Shown here one piece after another: positions 1 to 8,563 of a stretch of 64,000 nt of DNA. The stretch spans positions 1-64,000 of the forward strand of contig NZ_JAETGO010000025.1 of the NCBI RefSeq assembly GCF_016765695.1. The letters are read 5' to 3'. The translations under genes and the position numbers were made by a program. Each line of letters starts with the position of its first letter. Positions within the stretch are counted from its first letter, which is position 1. Source of the DNA: Sporosalibacterium faouarense (GTDB taxonomy: Bacteria > Bacillota > Clostridia > Tissierellales > VENL01). The notes beneath the pieces were generated by a model that was not told the origin of the DNA, did no database searches, and was given only the letters and a program-made list of their open reading frames with translations.

Positions 1-583
1 AGATACTAAACAAGAAGATACTAAACAAGAAGATACTAAACAAGAAGATACTAAACAAGAAGAGGATAAATCAGCAGATAGTATAGAGGATGATAGTAGT
101 ACAAAAAATAATGATGATAAGAATATAGAAGATCAAGATAGTGTACAAGAAGAAAGTAAGCAAAATAATGATACACAACAGAGTGATATCGAAAATGATC
201 CTTTTAGGAGAGAAGATAAGGAAAAAAATGATAATCAACAAGATAATTCAATAAATAATGGAAGCGAGAAAAATGATTCTCAAGAGAATGGCACTGAAGT
301 AAATGATCCTAAAGGTAGTGAATCTGAGGAAAGTATATCTGGCGAAGGTAGTAGTCAAAATGAAACAAAAGAAGAAGAAACAACTCAACAAGATAATCAA
401 GGTAGTTTAGAGAATGGAGAAGGTCAAGAAATTAAAGGTGAAGAAGATACTGATAATACAGTAGAATCAACCACTAATCAGAATGACTCTCAAGGGACTA
501 CCGATACAGAAACTGGTACAGAGGTGAACAATACAGAAGATACAAATACGGACTCAGATGAAACTACACAAACTAATCCTTAA
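1..583 (+). CDS. C-terminal part of an acidic low-complexity protein (5' end outside window)
   Basis: The frame read from base 2 stays open to the TAA at 581-583 and gives about 193 residues that are almost entirely Asp, Glu, Asn, Gln, Ser, Thr and Lys, with no hydrophobic segment or recognisable domain. It begins with four copies of the pentapeptide DTKQE. Such tails occur at the C-terminus of some clostridial envelope proteins, including class A penicillin-binding proteins, but nothing here identifies the upstream domain. The part seen is probably disordered and hydrophilic. A terminator follows at 700-733, so this is the end of its transcript. Coding is well supported by the uninterrupted biased frame; function is unknown. 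Confidence 0.75.
   Translation, partial: DTKQEDTKQEDTKQEDTKQEEDKSADSIEDDSSTKNNDDKNIEDQDSVQEESKQNNDTQQSDIENDPFRREDKEKNDNQQDNSINNGSEKNDSQENGTEVNDPKGSESEESISGEGSSQNETKEEETTQQDNQGSLENGEGQEIKGEEDTDNTVESTTNQNDSQGTTDTETGTEVNNTEDTNTDSDETTQTNP
2..61 (+). repeat. 15-bp in-frame tandem repeat, four copies
   Basis: The unit GATACTAAACAAGAA is repeated four times head to tail without mismatch, encoding (DTKQE)4. The array touches the left edge of the window, so the true copy number is unknown. Perfect identity suggests recent expansion by slippage. Confidence 0.9.
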
Positions 584-699
584 GAAAATATAAATTAAGA
601 AAGTTATTTAGTTCCTATTTAAACTGTAGGTAAAAAAGTAATTATTTAAAGAGGAATTATAATTAATAATGTATATTTGAGATTTAAACTGATGAGTAT

Positions 700-733
700 A
701 AGTACTAGGGATACATTCTCTAGTACTTTTTTT
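700..733 (+). terminator. Intrinsic terminator after the acidic protein
   Basis: AAGTACTAG pairs with CTAGTACTT, extended by GGA/TCT with one G-U pair, and is followed directly by a T-run. Confidence 0.85.
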
Positions 734-802
734 ACGTAAGTTGAAATAATGAAATACTTAAAATAATGAAGGAAAACAAATAAAAATATAGATAAATGAC
801 AT

Positions 803-818
803 TAACTATATATAGTGT
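803..818 (+). promoter_or_regulatory. NrdR-box-like site 1
   Basis: TAACTATATATAGTGT matches the NrdR box consensus (acaCwAtATaTwGtgt, family knowledge) at 14 of 16 positions by eye. It lies just upstream of the -35 hexamer at 822-827. Confidence 0.75.
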
Positions 819-821
819 ATT

Positions 822-850
822 TTGACATGTATTAGATACAATGCTACAAT
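822..850 (+). promoter_or_regulatory. SigA promoter of nrdJ
   Basis: TTGACA (822-827), 17-bp spacer, TACAAT (845-850). It lies between and partly over the two NrdR-like boxes, the expected layout for NrdR repression. The transcript would have an untranslated leader of about 190 nt, in which I recognise no riboswitch. Confidence 0.8.
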
Positions 851-859
851 ATATAGTAC
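844..859 (+). promoter_or_regulatory. NrdR-box-like site 2, overlapping the -10
   Basis: CTACAATATATAGTAC fits the NrdR core C-w-A-t-A-T-a-T-w-G. It lies 41 bp centre to centre from site 1, about four helical turns, as in tandem NrdR boxes. It covers the -10 hexamer. Confidence 0.7.
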
Positions 860-1045
860 TTGGACAAACAGGGATTATCATATATTGTTATTAAGAGTAT
901 CGTAAAATCTATAGCTAAATTGTATCTATGGTTAAGGTAAAAAAAATTCTTATTATATGTATTCTCTGAAGAAAATGAGGTTAATGGATTAAGTTATTTT
1001 AGTAAAGGCTATTAATAAAATTTCAATATAAATAGGGGGTATTAT

Positions 1046-3403
1046 ATGACAAAAGTAGTTAAGCGTGACGGTGCTATGGTAGAGTTTGAAGCATCGAAAA
1101 TCATAAATGCAATTCAAAGAGCTATGACAGAAACTAAAGAAGGCGTTGACTTGCAATTAATTGAAAAAATAGTAGATGATATTGAAGAAAAAATAAAGAA
1201 TAGAGTTGACTTAATTAAAGTTGAACAAATTCAAGACTTAGTAGAAGATTTATTAATGTCAAGTCCTAGGAAAGATGTTGCAAAGCGATATATACTATAT
1301 AGATATGAAAGAGATAAAACTCGTGATGCGAGAAATAAACGAATAGATGGTAGAGTATTAACTGATGAATTTATAAGTAAATATAAGCATAAACCATCTC
1401 CTATGAAGCAGTTAGGCAACTTTGTATATTATAGAACATATTCTAGATGGTTACCTGAAGAGAGAAGGAGAGAATATTGGTGGGAAACAGTTAGAAGGGC
1501 TGTCGAGTATAACTGCAGTTTAGTTCCTACAACAAAAGAAGAAGCAGAAAATCTTTATGATAATATATATAATTTGAGACAATTCTTATCAGGTAGGACC
1601 TTCTGGGTTGGAAATACGGATGTAGCAAATTTTTATCCAATGGCAAACTATAATTGCGCTTTTGAAATAATAGATAGCTTTGAATCCTTCCGTGACCTGT
1701 TCTATCTCCTTATGGTAGGTTCTGGAGTTGGAGTCAGAATATTAAAAGAAGATGTTGAGAAGATGCCTAAGGTCAGAACTGACTATAAAGTAATACATGA
1801 AGATTATAGTCCTACGCCTAAGGATGAAAGAGAGGATAATACTAGTCTTGAATTTGTACATAATAATACAGTTAAGATAAAGGTGGGAGATAGCAAAGAA
1901 GGTTGGGTTCAATCTCTTTATTACTTCTTTAAGATAATATATAGCAATGAGTATAGAAAAATTAAAACAGTAATAATAAATTATGATCATGTAAGACCAA
2001 AAGGAGAAAAACTAAGGACTTTTGGTGGAACAGCAAGTGGGCATACTAGTTTAAAGGCTATGTTCCATAAAATAGATAATACAATAAAGAAAACTGGTTT
2101 AATCCAAGGAAAGAGAAGAATTAAGTTAAATCCAATACAATGTATGGATATAGCTAATATAATCGGAGAAAATGTAGTTGTTGGTGGAGTAAGACGTACT
2201 GCTGAAATTGTATTAATAGACTCAGATGATGAAGAGTGTATTGAAGCAAAATCTAATCTATATAAGCAAATAGATGGACAGTGGATAGTTGATAAAGATA
2301 TAGCCCATAGACAAATGAGCAATAACTCAATATATTATAGAAAGAAGCCTAGTCGTGAAAAACTTCACTGGCATTTAGAGCAAATGCGCTACTCAGGTGA
2401 ACCAGGTTGGGTTAATGAAGTTGCAGGAAGAAAACGTAGGTCTAATATGAATGGAGTTAATCCTTGTGGAGAAATATTGCTTGATAATAAAGGGTTGTGT
2501 AATTTAACTACAATAAATGTATATTCATTTGTGCAAGAAGATGGAACATTAGATGTTGATGGCTTATTAGCAGCACAAAGACTATCAGCAAGAGCAGGAT
2601 ATAGGATGACATGTGTAGAACTAGAATTACCTAAATGGGATTCAGTACAACAAAGAGATAAACTAATAGGTTGCTCATTGACAGGATGGCAAGATATGGT
2701 TAACGCTACTGACTTGAATAGAGAAGAACAAGCATCCTTATTAGGAAAATTAAGAAAGGCTGCTAACGACGCTGCTGATGCATATGCTAAGGAGATAGGA
2801 CAGGAAGCACCATTGTTAGTAACTACAGTTAAACCAGAGGGAACATTAAGTCAGTTGCCTACTGTTTCAAGTGGAGTACATTACTCACATTCACCATACT
2901 TTGTTAGGAGAGTAAGAATAAGTAGTGATGATCCACTAGCGAAGGTTTGTGAGGAATTAGGTTATCCTGTATATCCAGAGGTTGGTCAAGAATGGGATAC
3001 ATGTGTTACTAAGGTTATTGAATTTCCTGTAAAGGCACCTGAAGGAAAAACAAAATATGATATATCTGCTATAGACCAGCTTGAGAACTATAAGATGTTT
3101 ATGGAAAACTACGTAGACCATAACTGCTCTATAACAGTTCATGTGAGAGATGAAGAATGGAAAGAAGTTGAAGAATGGGTTTGGAAAAATTGGGATGAAG
3201 TTGTTGCATTATCATTCTTATCATTAGATGATAGCTTCTATAAATTGCTGCCTTATGAATCAATAGATGAAGAGGAATATAATAGCAGGGTAGAGGAAAT
3301 GAAACCTTTCATACCATCACTAATAAGTAAATATGAAAAGAATGAAACTGAATTTGATCTTGGTGATGAAGAATGTGCTGCAGGAGTTTGTCCAATAAGA
3401 TAA
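1046..3403 (+). CDS. nrdJ: Adenosylcobalamin-dependent ribonucleoside-triphosphate reductase, class II monomeric
   Basis: Reduces ribonucleotides to deoxyribonucleotides using an adenosylcobalamin-derived thiyl radical. Residues about 3-90 form an ATP-cone (KVVKRDG, then a helical region). The catalytic core shows NYNCAFE (C204), NPCGEI (C474) and LCNLTT (C485); the 11-residue spacing of C474 and C485 matches C408/C419 of the Lactobacillus leichmannii enzyme, so C474 is the expected thiyl residue and C204/C485 the redox pair. The tail carries C777-x4-C782, the usual shuttle pair. At 785 residues it exceeds the Lactobacillus enzyme (739) roughly by the extra N-terminal sequence. RBS AGGGGG precedes ATG 1046. 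Regulation by NrdR is likely from the two upstream boxes. A terminator follows, so it is monocistronic. Confidence 0.95.
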   Translation: MTKVVKRDGAMVEFEASKIINAIQRAMTETKEGVDLQLIEKIVDDIEEKIKNRVDLIKVEQIQDLVEDLLMSSPRKDVAKRYILYRYERDKTRDARNKRIDGRVLTDEFISKYKHKPSPMKQLGNFVYYRTYSRWLPEERRREYWWETVRRAVEYNCSLVPTTKEEAENLYDNIYNLRQFLSGRTFWVGNTDVANFYPMANYNCAFEIIDSFESFRDLFYLLMVGSGVGVRILKEDVEKMPKVRTDYKVIHEDYSPTPKDEREDNTSLEFVHNNTVKIKVGDSKEGWVQSLYYFFKIIYSNEYRKIKTVIINYDHVRPKGEKLRTFGGTASGHTSLKAMFHKIDNTIKKTGLIQGKRRIKLNPIQCMDIANIIGENVVVGGVRRTAEIVLIDSDDEECIEAKSNLYKQIDGQWIVDKDIAHRQMSNNSIYYRKKPSREKLHWHLEQMRYSGEPGWVNEVAGRKRRSNMNGVNPCGEILLDNKGLCNLTTINVYSFVQEDGTLDVDGLLAAQRLSARAGYRMTCVELELPKWDSVQQRDKLIGCSLTGWQDMVNATDLNREEQASLLGKLRKAANDAADAYAKEIGQEAPLLVTTVKPEGTLSQLPTVSSGVHYSHSPYFVRRVRISSDDPLAKVCEELGYPVYPEVGQEWDTCVTKVIEFPVKAPEGKTKYDISAIDQLENYKMFMENYVDHNCSITVHVRDEEWKEVEEWVWKNWDEVVALSFLSLDDSFYKLLPYESIDEEEYNSRVEEMKPFIPSLISKYEKNETEFDLGDEECAAGVCPIR

Positions 3404-3440
3404 TAAAAGATAAAAACAATAATAAAGGTTGATGTGTAAC

Positions 3441-3482
3441 AAGGGTAGAAGTCGAATCATAAAGAGATTTCTACCCTTTTCC
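3441..3482 (+). terminator. Terminator after nrdJ
   Basis: AAGGGTAGAA pairs perfectly with TTCTACCCTT and is followed by TT. Confidence 0.8.
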
Positions 3483-3681
3483 TTATAATATGTAATATTT
3501 CCCGGAAAATAAAGGGAATTATTATCTTCATAAAGAAAGATATAGTATACGTTATATTGAACTTGTAAAAATATATTATTTAAAGAAGTTTAGATTTATA
3601 AAATAAGCAGTTACATCGGCATAGTACTTCAATCAAACTAATAAGTTTAAAATAATGATAAAAAACTAGGAGGTAGGGGTA

Positions 3682-4050
3682 ATGGCTAATGTAAGTGAAA
3701 TTTTATCTTGGACATTTGTAAGAGAGGCTGAAATTCCACAGGATGTATATGATGTTTTAGTAGAAGGTGAGGTTCCAGAGGCAGCTTATAAAACAGTTCG
3801 GGATGTAGCAGTTATAACTAATAAAAGAATCATAATTGCTGATAAGCAAGGTATTACAGGTAAAAAAGTAGAGGTTTACACTATACCATTCAAATCTATA
3901 GTTATGTATTCAAGTGAGAATGCTAAGGGAATATTAGACTTTAATGCAGAACTAGAGCTTTGGACTAGAGCTGGAAGAATGAAATTAAATCTTAAAAAAG
4001 GAATTGATATTCGTAAATTAGATAAGCTAATCGGTCAACATATCCTATAG
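3682..4050 (+). CDS. Bacterial PH-domain protein (bPH_1-like)
   Basis: A 122-residue soluble protein that is essentially one domain, resembling the small bacterial pleckstrin-homology-like proteins of Firmicutes. Visible hallmarks are the ITNKRIIIAD strand, the YTIPFKSIVMYSSEN strand-turn and a C-terminal helix (IRKLDKLIGQHIL). Members occur singly in many Bacilli and Clostridia; molecular role is unknown. RBS AGGAGGTAGGGG lies just before ATG 3682. A good terminator follows at 4126, so the gene stands alone between nrdJ and the insertion element. Family call is fairly sure from the pattern; function is not assignable. Confidence 0.75.
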   Translation: MANVSEILSWTFVREAEIPQDVYDVLVEGEVPEAAYKTVRDVAVITNKRIIIADKQGITGKKVEVYTIPFKSIVMYSSENAKGILDFNAELELWTRAGRMKLNLKKGIDIRKLDKLIGQHIL

Positions 4051-4125
4051 AGGATATAAAATAATACGAATAAAGTATTAGAAAACTTGTTAAACAAGCT
4101 AAAATTTTGAAAATATTGTGGAAGG

Positions 4126-4153
4126 GGCAGGTCACTTTAGTGATCTGCCTTTC
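4126..4153 (+). terminator. Terminator after the PH-domain gene
   Basis: GGCAGGTCAC pairs with GTGATCTGCC (one G-U) around a TTTA loop, followed by TTTCT. Confidence 0.8.
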
Positions 4154-4173
4154 TGTAGTTATGTAAATAATAG

Positions 4174-5490
4174 GTAATGTAAAAAACTTTGTGTCTAAAT
4201 GAATTGAATGGCTCCTTTCTGGCGATAATTACCAATAATAATTAAATCAGGGAGGAGTTTTGTTATGAGTACATTACCAAAGGAAGTTTTAAGAGATATG
4301 ATTACAGAGGGTAATTTAAAAACATCAGAGGATTTACATTCATTCCTTAAAGATATGTTTAAGGATGCTCTACAGGAAATGCTTGAAGCAGAGTTAGATA
4401 TGGAGCTTGGATATGATAAAGGTGAGAGAAAGAATAAGAAGACCGATAATCGTAGAAATGGACACACACCAAAGAATCTAAAGACAAAGTTTGGTGAAAT
4501 GGAAATACAGGTGCCTAGAGACAGAAATGGCGACTTTGAACCCATAGCTGTGCCTAAGAATGTAAGAAATATATCAGCTATAGAAGAACAAGTAATATCC
4601 TTATACGCCAGAGGTATGTCCACTAGAGATATTCATGATCAATTGAACGATATTTATGGAATAGAGCTCTCGGCAGAGATGGTTAGTAAGATTACTGATA
4701 AGATATTACCTCGTATTAAAGAATGGCAAAATAGAGTCTTGAAACCTATACATCCATTTGTTTTTATGGACGCTATTCACTATAAAGTTAGAGAAGAAGG
4801 ACGCATTAAAAGTAAAGCTGCCTATGTTGTTTTAGGTATAGATTTAGATGGATTTAAGGATGTCTTAGGAATTTGGATTGGTGAAAGTGAGTCTTCAAAG
4901 TTTTGGTTGGCAGTACTGAATGAACTGAAAAATAGGGGTTTAGAAGATGTCTTAATATTTAGTGTAGATGGTTTAACGGGACTTAAGGAAGCTATTGAAG
5001 CAGCTTATCCTAAAGCTGAAATCCAAAGATGTATTATTCATCAACTTAGAAATTCCTTTAAATATGTAACTTATAAAGATAGAAAAGAATTTGTTAAGGA
5101 TTTCAAAGCTGTTTATACAGCTATAAATGAAGAAGAAGCTTTAGAAAATCTTTTTAAGGTAAAAGAAAAATGGGATAATAAGTATCCTTTTGCCATTAAG
5201 AGTTGGGAAGCAAATTGGGATATATTATCTCCATTTTTCAAGTTTCCTAAGGATATCAGAAGGATTATGTATACAACTAATGTCATCAAAAGTTTACATC
5301 GTCAATTTAGAAAAGTAACTAAGACGAAGTCTGTATTTCCTTCTGATCAGTCCCTAGAAAAAATGCTTTACTTAGCTAGTCAGAATATAATGAAGAAGTG
5401 GACCAGGAACTATAAGAACTGGGACTTAGTCCTTAATCAACTAATGATATTCTTTAAAGATAGGATAGAGCTCCATGTCTTATAATCCTT
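4174..5490 (+). mobile_element. IS256-family insertion sequence, probably degenerate
   Basis: One transposase gene (4265-5485) preceded by a segment near 4176-4197 (TGTAAAAAACTTTGTGT) that resembles the terminal inverted repeat of IS256-type elements read from the left. The expected counterpart ACACAAAG...TTACA was not found downstream between 5486 and 5811, and no target duplication was recognised. Limits are therefore approximate. With the Lys at the third catalytic position this suggests a dead copy. Confidence 0.7.
4265..5485 (+). CDS. IS256-family (mutator-type) transposase with altered catalytic residue
   Basis: A 406-residue transposase, full length for the family (IS256 is 390). The N-terminal part contains the conserved run around RRNGHTPKNLKTKFGEMEI. 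Catalytic acids are expected in FMDAIHY (D169) and FSVDGLTGL (D235), both present, and in the motif TTNxIE before the RQFRKVTKT block. Here that motif reads TTNVIKS, with AAA (Lys342) at 5288-5290 where the family has Glu (E341 in IS256 from memory). One G-to-A change would explain it. The rest of the frame is intact, with RBS GGAGGAG before ATG 4265. It probably cannot cut DNA unless supplied in trans. Family call is very sure; loss of activity is inference. Confidence 0.93.
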   Translation: MSTLPKEVLRDMITEGNLKTSEDLHSFLKDMFKDALQEMLEAELDMELGYDKGERKNKKTDNRRNGHTPKNLKTKFGEMEIQVPRDRNGDFEPIAVPKNVRNISAIEEQVISLYARGMSTRDIHDQLNDIYGIELSAEMVSKITDKILPRIKEWQNRVLKPIHPFVFMDAIHYKVREEGRIKSKAAYVVLGIDLDGFKDVLGIWIGESESSKFWLAVLNELKNRGLEDVLIFSVDGLTGLKEAIEAAYPKAEIQRCIIHQLRNSFKYVTYKDRKEFVKDFKAVYTAINEEEALENLFKVKEKWDNKYPFAIKSWEANWDILSPFFKFPKDIRRIMYTTNVIKSLHRQFRKVTKTKSVFPSDQSLEKMLYLASQNIMKKWTRNYKNWDLVLNQLMIFFKDRIELHVL

Positions 5491-5522
5491 TGAAAATAAT
5501 ATCTTCTTCATTATAAAAATTA

Positions 5523-5570
5523 TTGCCAAAACTATATAATTTTATGAATATATTTCTATAGTTTTGGCAA
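5523..5570. repeat. 14-bp inverted repeat downstream of the transposase
   Basis: TTGCCAAAACTATA (5523-5536) is perfectly complementary to TATAGTTTTGGCAA (5557-5570) around a 20-nt loop. There is no T-run, so it is not a typical terminator; it may be a transcript-end structure of the element. The rest of the gene-free stretch 5486-5811 holds only this and the terminator at 5742-5786. Confidence 0.75.
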
Positions 5571-5741
5571 CTCTATAATCGAATTTAGTACCAAATTATA
5601 CTAAATTCTTCAATTTAATAATTATTGTCAGATAGGAATAAAATTCCTAAAAGCACAGATTAATTTACATACTCGTAATAAAAATATGAATATTAATATG
5701 AGAAGAATACTTACTTTATAAAACTAACTAGTTATAAAACA

Positions 5742-5786
5742 AAAAAAGCAATTATACTTAAACTAACTTAAGTATAATTGCTTTTT
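5742..5786 (-). terminator. Bidirectional terminator ending the BceAB-like operon
   Basis: AAAAAGCAATTATACTTAA pairs perfectly with TTAAGTATAATTGCTTTTT around CTAAC; A-run and T-run on the two sides let it work in both directions. Confidence 0.9.
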
Positions 5787-5811
5787 AAGTATTTATATAA
5801 CTGATGTCGTG

Positions 5812-7722
5812 CTATTTTACCCCAATAATACTTAAAGACTTTCTTATAGTGCCAAAACAGAAGACGCCATATATAACTGTAAAAGCTGCTATACTAATTA
5901 CTGTAGGTATTGTTAGGTCATAGTTCATTAAATCCATTAACACTCTAATGGCAAAGATACTGTGTATAGAACCTATTATCAGAGGTATTAAAAATGAAAT
6001 ACCTACTTGCTGTGAAATTGAATTGGTAATTTCTTTTTGAGTCATACCTATCTTTCTAAGCATTACATATTTTTCTTTATCGTCTAGAGCATCACTTATC
6101 AATTTAAAATATATTATACTACCTGTAGCTACTATAAATACTAAGGACATAAAGGCTCCTAGGAAATATACAACACCAAATATATCATATTTTCCTTTAT
6201 GAGCTTGCATTTTACTATATAGACCAACGTTTTTAGGAATTGCTTCTCTAATTGAATTAATTAATTTTTCGGTGTTTTCATCATTATCAACAATTATTCC
6301 ATCAAAGTAGTACTCTTTGAAGCTTTCACTTAATTTGGTGTAATCTTTATCAGAAACTATAAGAACTGAACTTGGAACTCCTCCTCCTAGTAAGGGAGTT
6401 TTAATTTGTTCTTTTATTTGAAAATCGGAATCATTTATATTAATAGTGCCATCATATTTCTTTAGTATAGACATCATAACTCCTGGGCTCTCAACATATA
6501 TTACTTGACTTACCTCTTGACTATCATCTAGAGTGATATCACTATAATTTTTTTCATAGCTCTCGGGGTCAAGGTCTTTAACGATTTCTTTAAAATCAGT
6601 CAGACTCATTACTGCAAAGCTTCTATTGTATAGATTATAATTAGTAGAAAATTTATCAACAAATAATATCTTTGACTTTTTCCATAACTCTAAATTATGA
6701 TTTGAATTGTCAATAACTGTTTTTATTGAATTATCTATATCTTCAGATTCAGCCACATAGCTAAATGTATAAGGCACTTCTGTTTCATAGTTTTTATTGA
6801 CAAAATATTTTAATGAACTAACTGTACCAAAAGCAGTTATGGTGGTTGCTATTAGCACTGCTATAGTAGCCAGTGTTCTATAGTTTTTTCTTATTTTAAA
6901 AATCTGATTTGATATACTTACTAAATTTGTGCCCTTATATAATAAACTCTTTCTATTTGTTAAATACCTTGCAACTATCGTAAAGAATGATCCAAAAAGC
7001 CAATATGTCCCCCATACTACTAATATCAACGTAATCAGTATTCCTGTAAAGAAGCCAAGAATGAGGGCTTTTATGCTCACATAATACCCTAAACCTAAAA
7101 TAGCAATTGAAAGAACTCCTTTAACATAACTAACCTTAGGAATTTGCTCTTCCTTTTTAGAAGCATTAAACAAATCAATTAGCTTGCTTCTAACAATGCT
7201 TATATATCCTTGAAGAGAAGTTAAAAAGAAAACTATGAAAAAGGTTATTGATGTTTCTATCAATCCTCCAGAGGATACAAAGAAATCAACTTGAACATTT
7301 AGAAGAGCCACTTTGGCTAACATCATTAAAAATAGCTTACCCAATAGAACTCCCAAAGCTAAGCCTACTATTATGGAAGTAAGACCAAGGAATAAGCTCT
7401 CTATAGCAAATATGGCTCCAATCTTAGATTTTTGTACGCCCATAAAAGTATATATTCCAATTTCCTTTTTTCGCTGATTAAGAAAGAAGGAGGTAGAATA
7501 CCAGATAAAAAACACTAAAAATAATAGTAGTACTATTTGAGTTACATTAGCTGTTCCAGCTATTTCTCTAGTGTTAACTTGAGCTTTTAATACCTCAGGA
7601 TTATGTTTCAAAGAAACGAAATTATAATAGGCAATAACTGAAAATATCATTGCCGCTAGATGCAATCGATATACCTTTAAATTACTTTTATAATTTTTAT
7701 ATGCTATGCTAAAAGTGTTCAT
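5812..7722 (-). CDS. BceB-like ABC transporter permease (FtsX family, peptide-antibiotic type)
   Basis: A 636-residue integral membrane protein. It has one N-terminal membrane helix (about 20-40), a block of helices up to about residue 310, a soluble region of about 200 residues (roughly 310-510, starting after SLKYFVNKNYETEVPYTF) and three C-terminal helices. That layout and length match BceB-type permeases, whose large extracellular domain recognises bacitracin-like peptides. The frame extends to a GTG at 7731, but GGAGGTG ahead of ATG 7722 makes MNTFSIAYKN the likely start. It overlaps the end of the ATPase gene by 14 bp and is the last gene before a terminator. Exact peptide substrate is unknown. 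Confidence 0.88.
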   Translation of the reverse strand: MNTFSIAYKNYKSNLKVYRLHLAAMIFSVIAYYNFVSLKHNPEVLKAQVNTREIAGTANVTQIVLLLFLVFFIWYSTSFFLNQRKKEIGIYTFMGVQKSKIGAIFAIESLFLGLTSIIVGLALGVLLGKLFLMMLAKVALLNVQVDFFVSSGGLIETSITFFIVFFLTSLQGYISIVRSKLIDLFNASKKEEQIPKVSYVKGVLSIAILGLGYYVSIKALILGFFTGILITLILVVWGTYWLFGSFFTIVARYLTNRKSLLYKGTNLVSISNQIFKIRKNYRTLATIAVLIATTITAFGTVSSLKYFVNKNYETEVPYTFSYVAESEDIDNSIKTVIDNSNHNLELWKKSKILFVDKFSTNYNLYNRSFAVMSLTDFKEIVKDLDPESYEKNYSDITLDDSQEVSQVIYVESPGVMMSILKKYDGTININDSDFQIKEQIKTPLLGGGVPSSVLIVSDKDYTKLSESFKEYYFDGIIVDNDENTEKLINSIREAIPKNVGLYSKMQAHKGKYDIFGVVYFLGAFMSLVFIVATGSIIYFKLISDALDDKEKYVMLRKIGMTQKEITNSISQQVGISFLIPLIIGSIHSIFAIRVLMDLMNYDLTIPTVISIAAFTVIYGVFCFGTIRKSLSIIGVK

Positions 7723-8473
7723 GAGAGCCACCTCCGAAGGATGACAGCAGGTCTAGAATTCTATGGAAAAACTCTTTCCTAGATTCATTCTTATCAAGCC
7801 TAGCATAGATCTTTCCATCCTTTAAGAATAGAATTCTCTTGCAGTAGCTAGCAGCAAATGCATCATGGGTCACCATCATCACTGTGGTATGGAATTCTTC
7901 ATTCATCTTAAGCATACTTTGGAGCAATTCAGCTGAAGACTTAGAATCAAGAGCTCCAGTTGGCTCGTCAGCAAATATAACTGATGGTGAAGTTATTAAG
8001 GCCCTAGCAGCAGCTGTCCTCTGTTTCTGTCCACCTGAAAGCTGATAAGGATATTTTTTGATATGATCCTTTATTCCAAAGAAGGAGCTGATTTCGTCAA
8101 CTTTATTAAGTATATTTTTATGGTGTTTTCTTTCTAAGGCTAGAGGAAGGGCAATATTATCTTCCACAGTCATATTATCTAAAAGGTTAAAATCTTGAAA
8201 AATAAATCCTATGCTATTTCTTCTAAGCTTAGCTAATTCTCTATCCTTTAAATTGTTTAGTTCCTTACCTTCAAGAAAAATTTCACCAGAGGTCGGTTTA
8301 TCAATCGTAGATATAAGATTTAAGAGTGTAGTTTTCCCTGCTCCAGAAGGACCCATAATTCCTAAAAAATCTCCTTTTTCTACCTTTAGGTCTATACCAT
8401 CAAGGGCATTAAAGGAAACACCCTTTGTACCATATACCTTTTTTAAATTCTTAGTTTCTATAATAGTGCTCAT
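7709..8473 (-). CDS. BceA-like ABC transporter ATP-binding protein
   Basis: Cytoplasmic ATPase partner of the permease that follows. Shows Walker A GPSGAGKTT, Q-loop in FIFQDFNLLD, signature LSGGQKQR, Walker B VIFADEPTGALD and the switch His in VMMVTHD, the arrangement of MacB/LolD-type ATPases including BceA. I place the start at ATG 8473 (MSTIIETKNLKK): AAGGAGG lies at the right distance (8481-8487). The upstream in-frame ATG at 8506 overlaps the predicted -10 box (8505-8510), so it would lie before the transcription start. It gives 254 residues. Expression is probably activated by the response regulator through the site at 8564-8577. Confidence 0.92.
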   Translation of the reverse strand: MSTIIETKNLKKVYGTKGVSFNALDGIDLKVEKGDFLGIMGPSGAGKTTLLNLISTIDKPTSGEIFLEGKELNNLKDRELAKLRRNSIGFIFQDFNLLDNMTVEDNIALPLALERKHHKNILNKVDEISSFFGIKDHIKKYPYQLSGGQKQRTAAARALITSPSVIFADEPTGALDSKSSAELLQSMLKMNEEFHTTVMMVTHDAFAASYCKRILFLKDGKIYARLDKNESRKEFFHRILDLLSSFGGGSHEHF

Positions 8474-8504
8474 AAATAAGCCTCCTTTGTATTTCTTTAA
8501 TTTC

Positions 8505-8510
8505 ATTATA
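8505..8510 (-). promoter_or_regulatory. -10 box of the bceAB-like promoter
   Basis: TATAAT on the minus strand, 32 bp upstream of the chosen ATPase start. No good -35 hexamer lies 16-18 bp upstream, as expected if activation by the response regulator is required. Confidence 0.6.
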
Positions 8511-8563
8511 CGGGCTTTAATAGGTGACTACCATAGAATTACATTACATTATTAAGACCAAAC

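Noticed and set aside
1-61. Short direct repeats as a CRISPR array
   Set aside because: Units are contiguous 15-mers without spacers and lie inside an open reading frame.
734-1045. Cobalamin riboswitch upstream of the B12-dependent reductase
   Set aside because: The leader of about 190 nt shows no B12-box-like core or GC-rich junction; the NrdR boxes explain control better.
5523-5570. The 14-bp inverted repeat as terminal repeats of the insertion element
   Set aside because: Both arms lie on the same side of the transposase and no copy exists at the left, so they cannot be the element's two ends.
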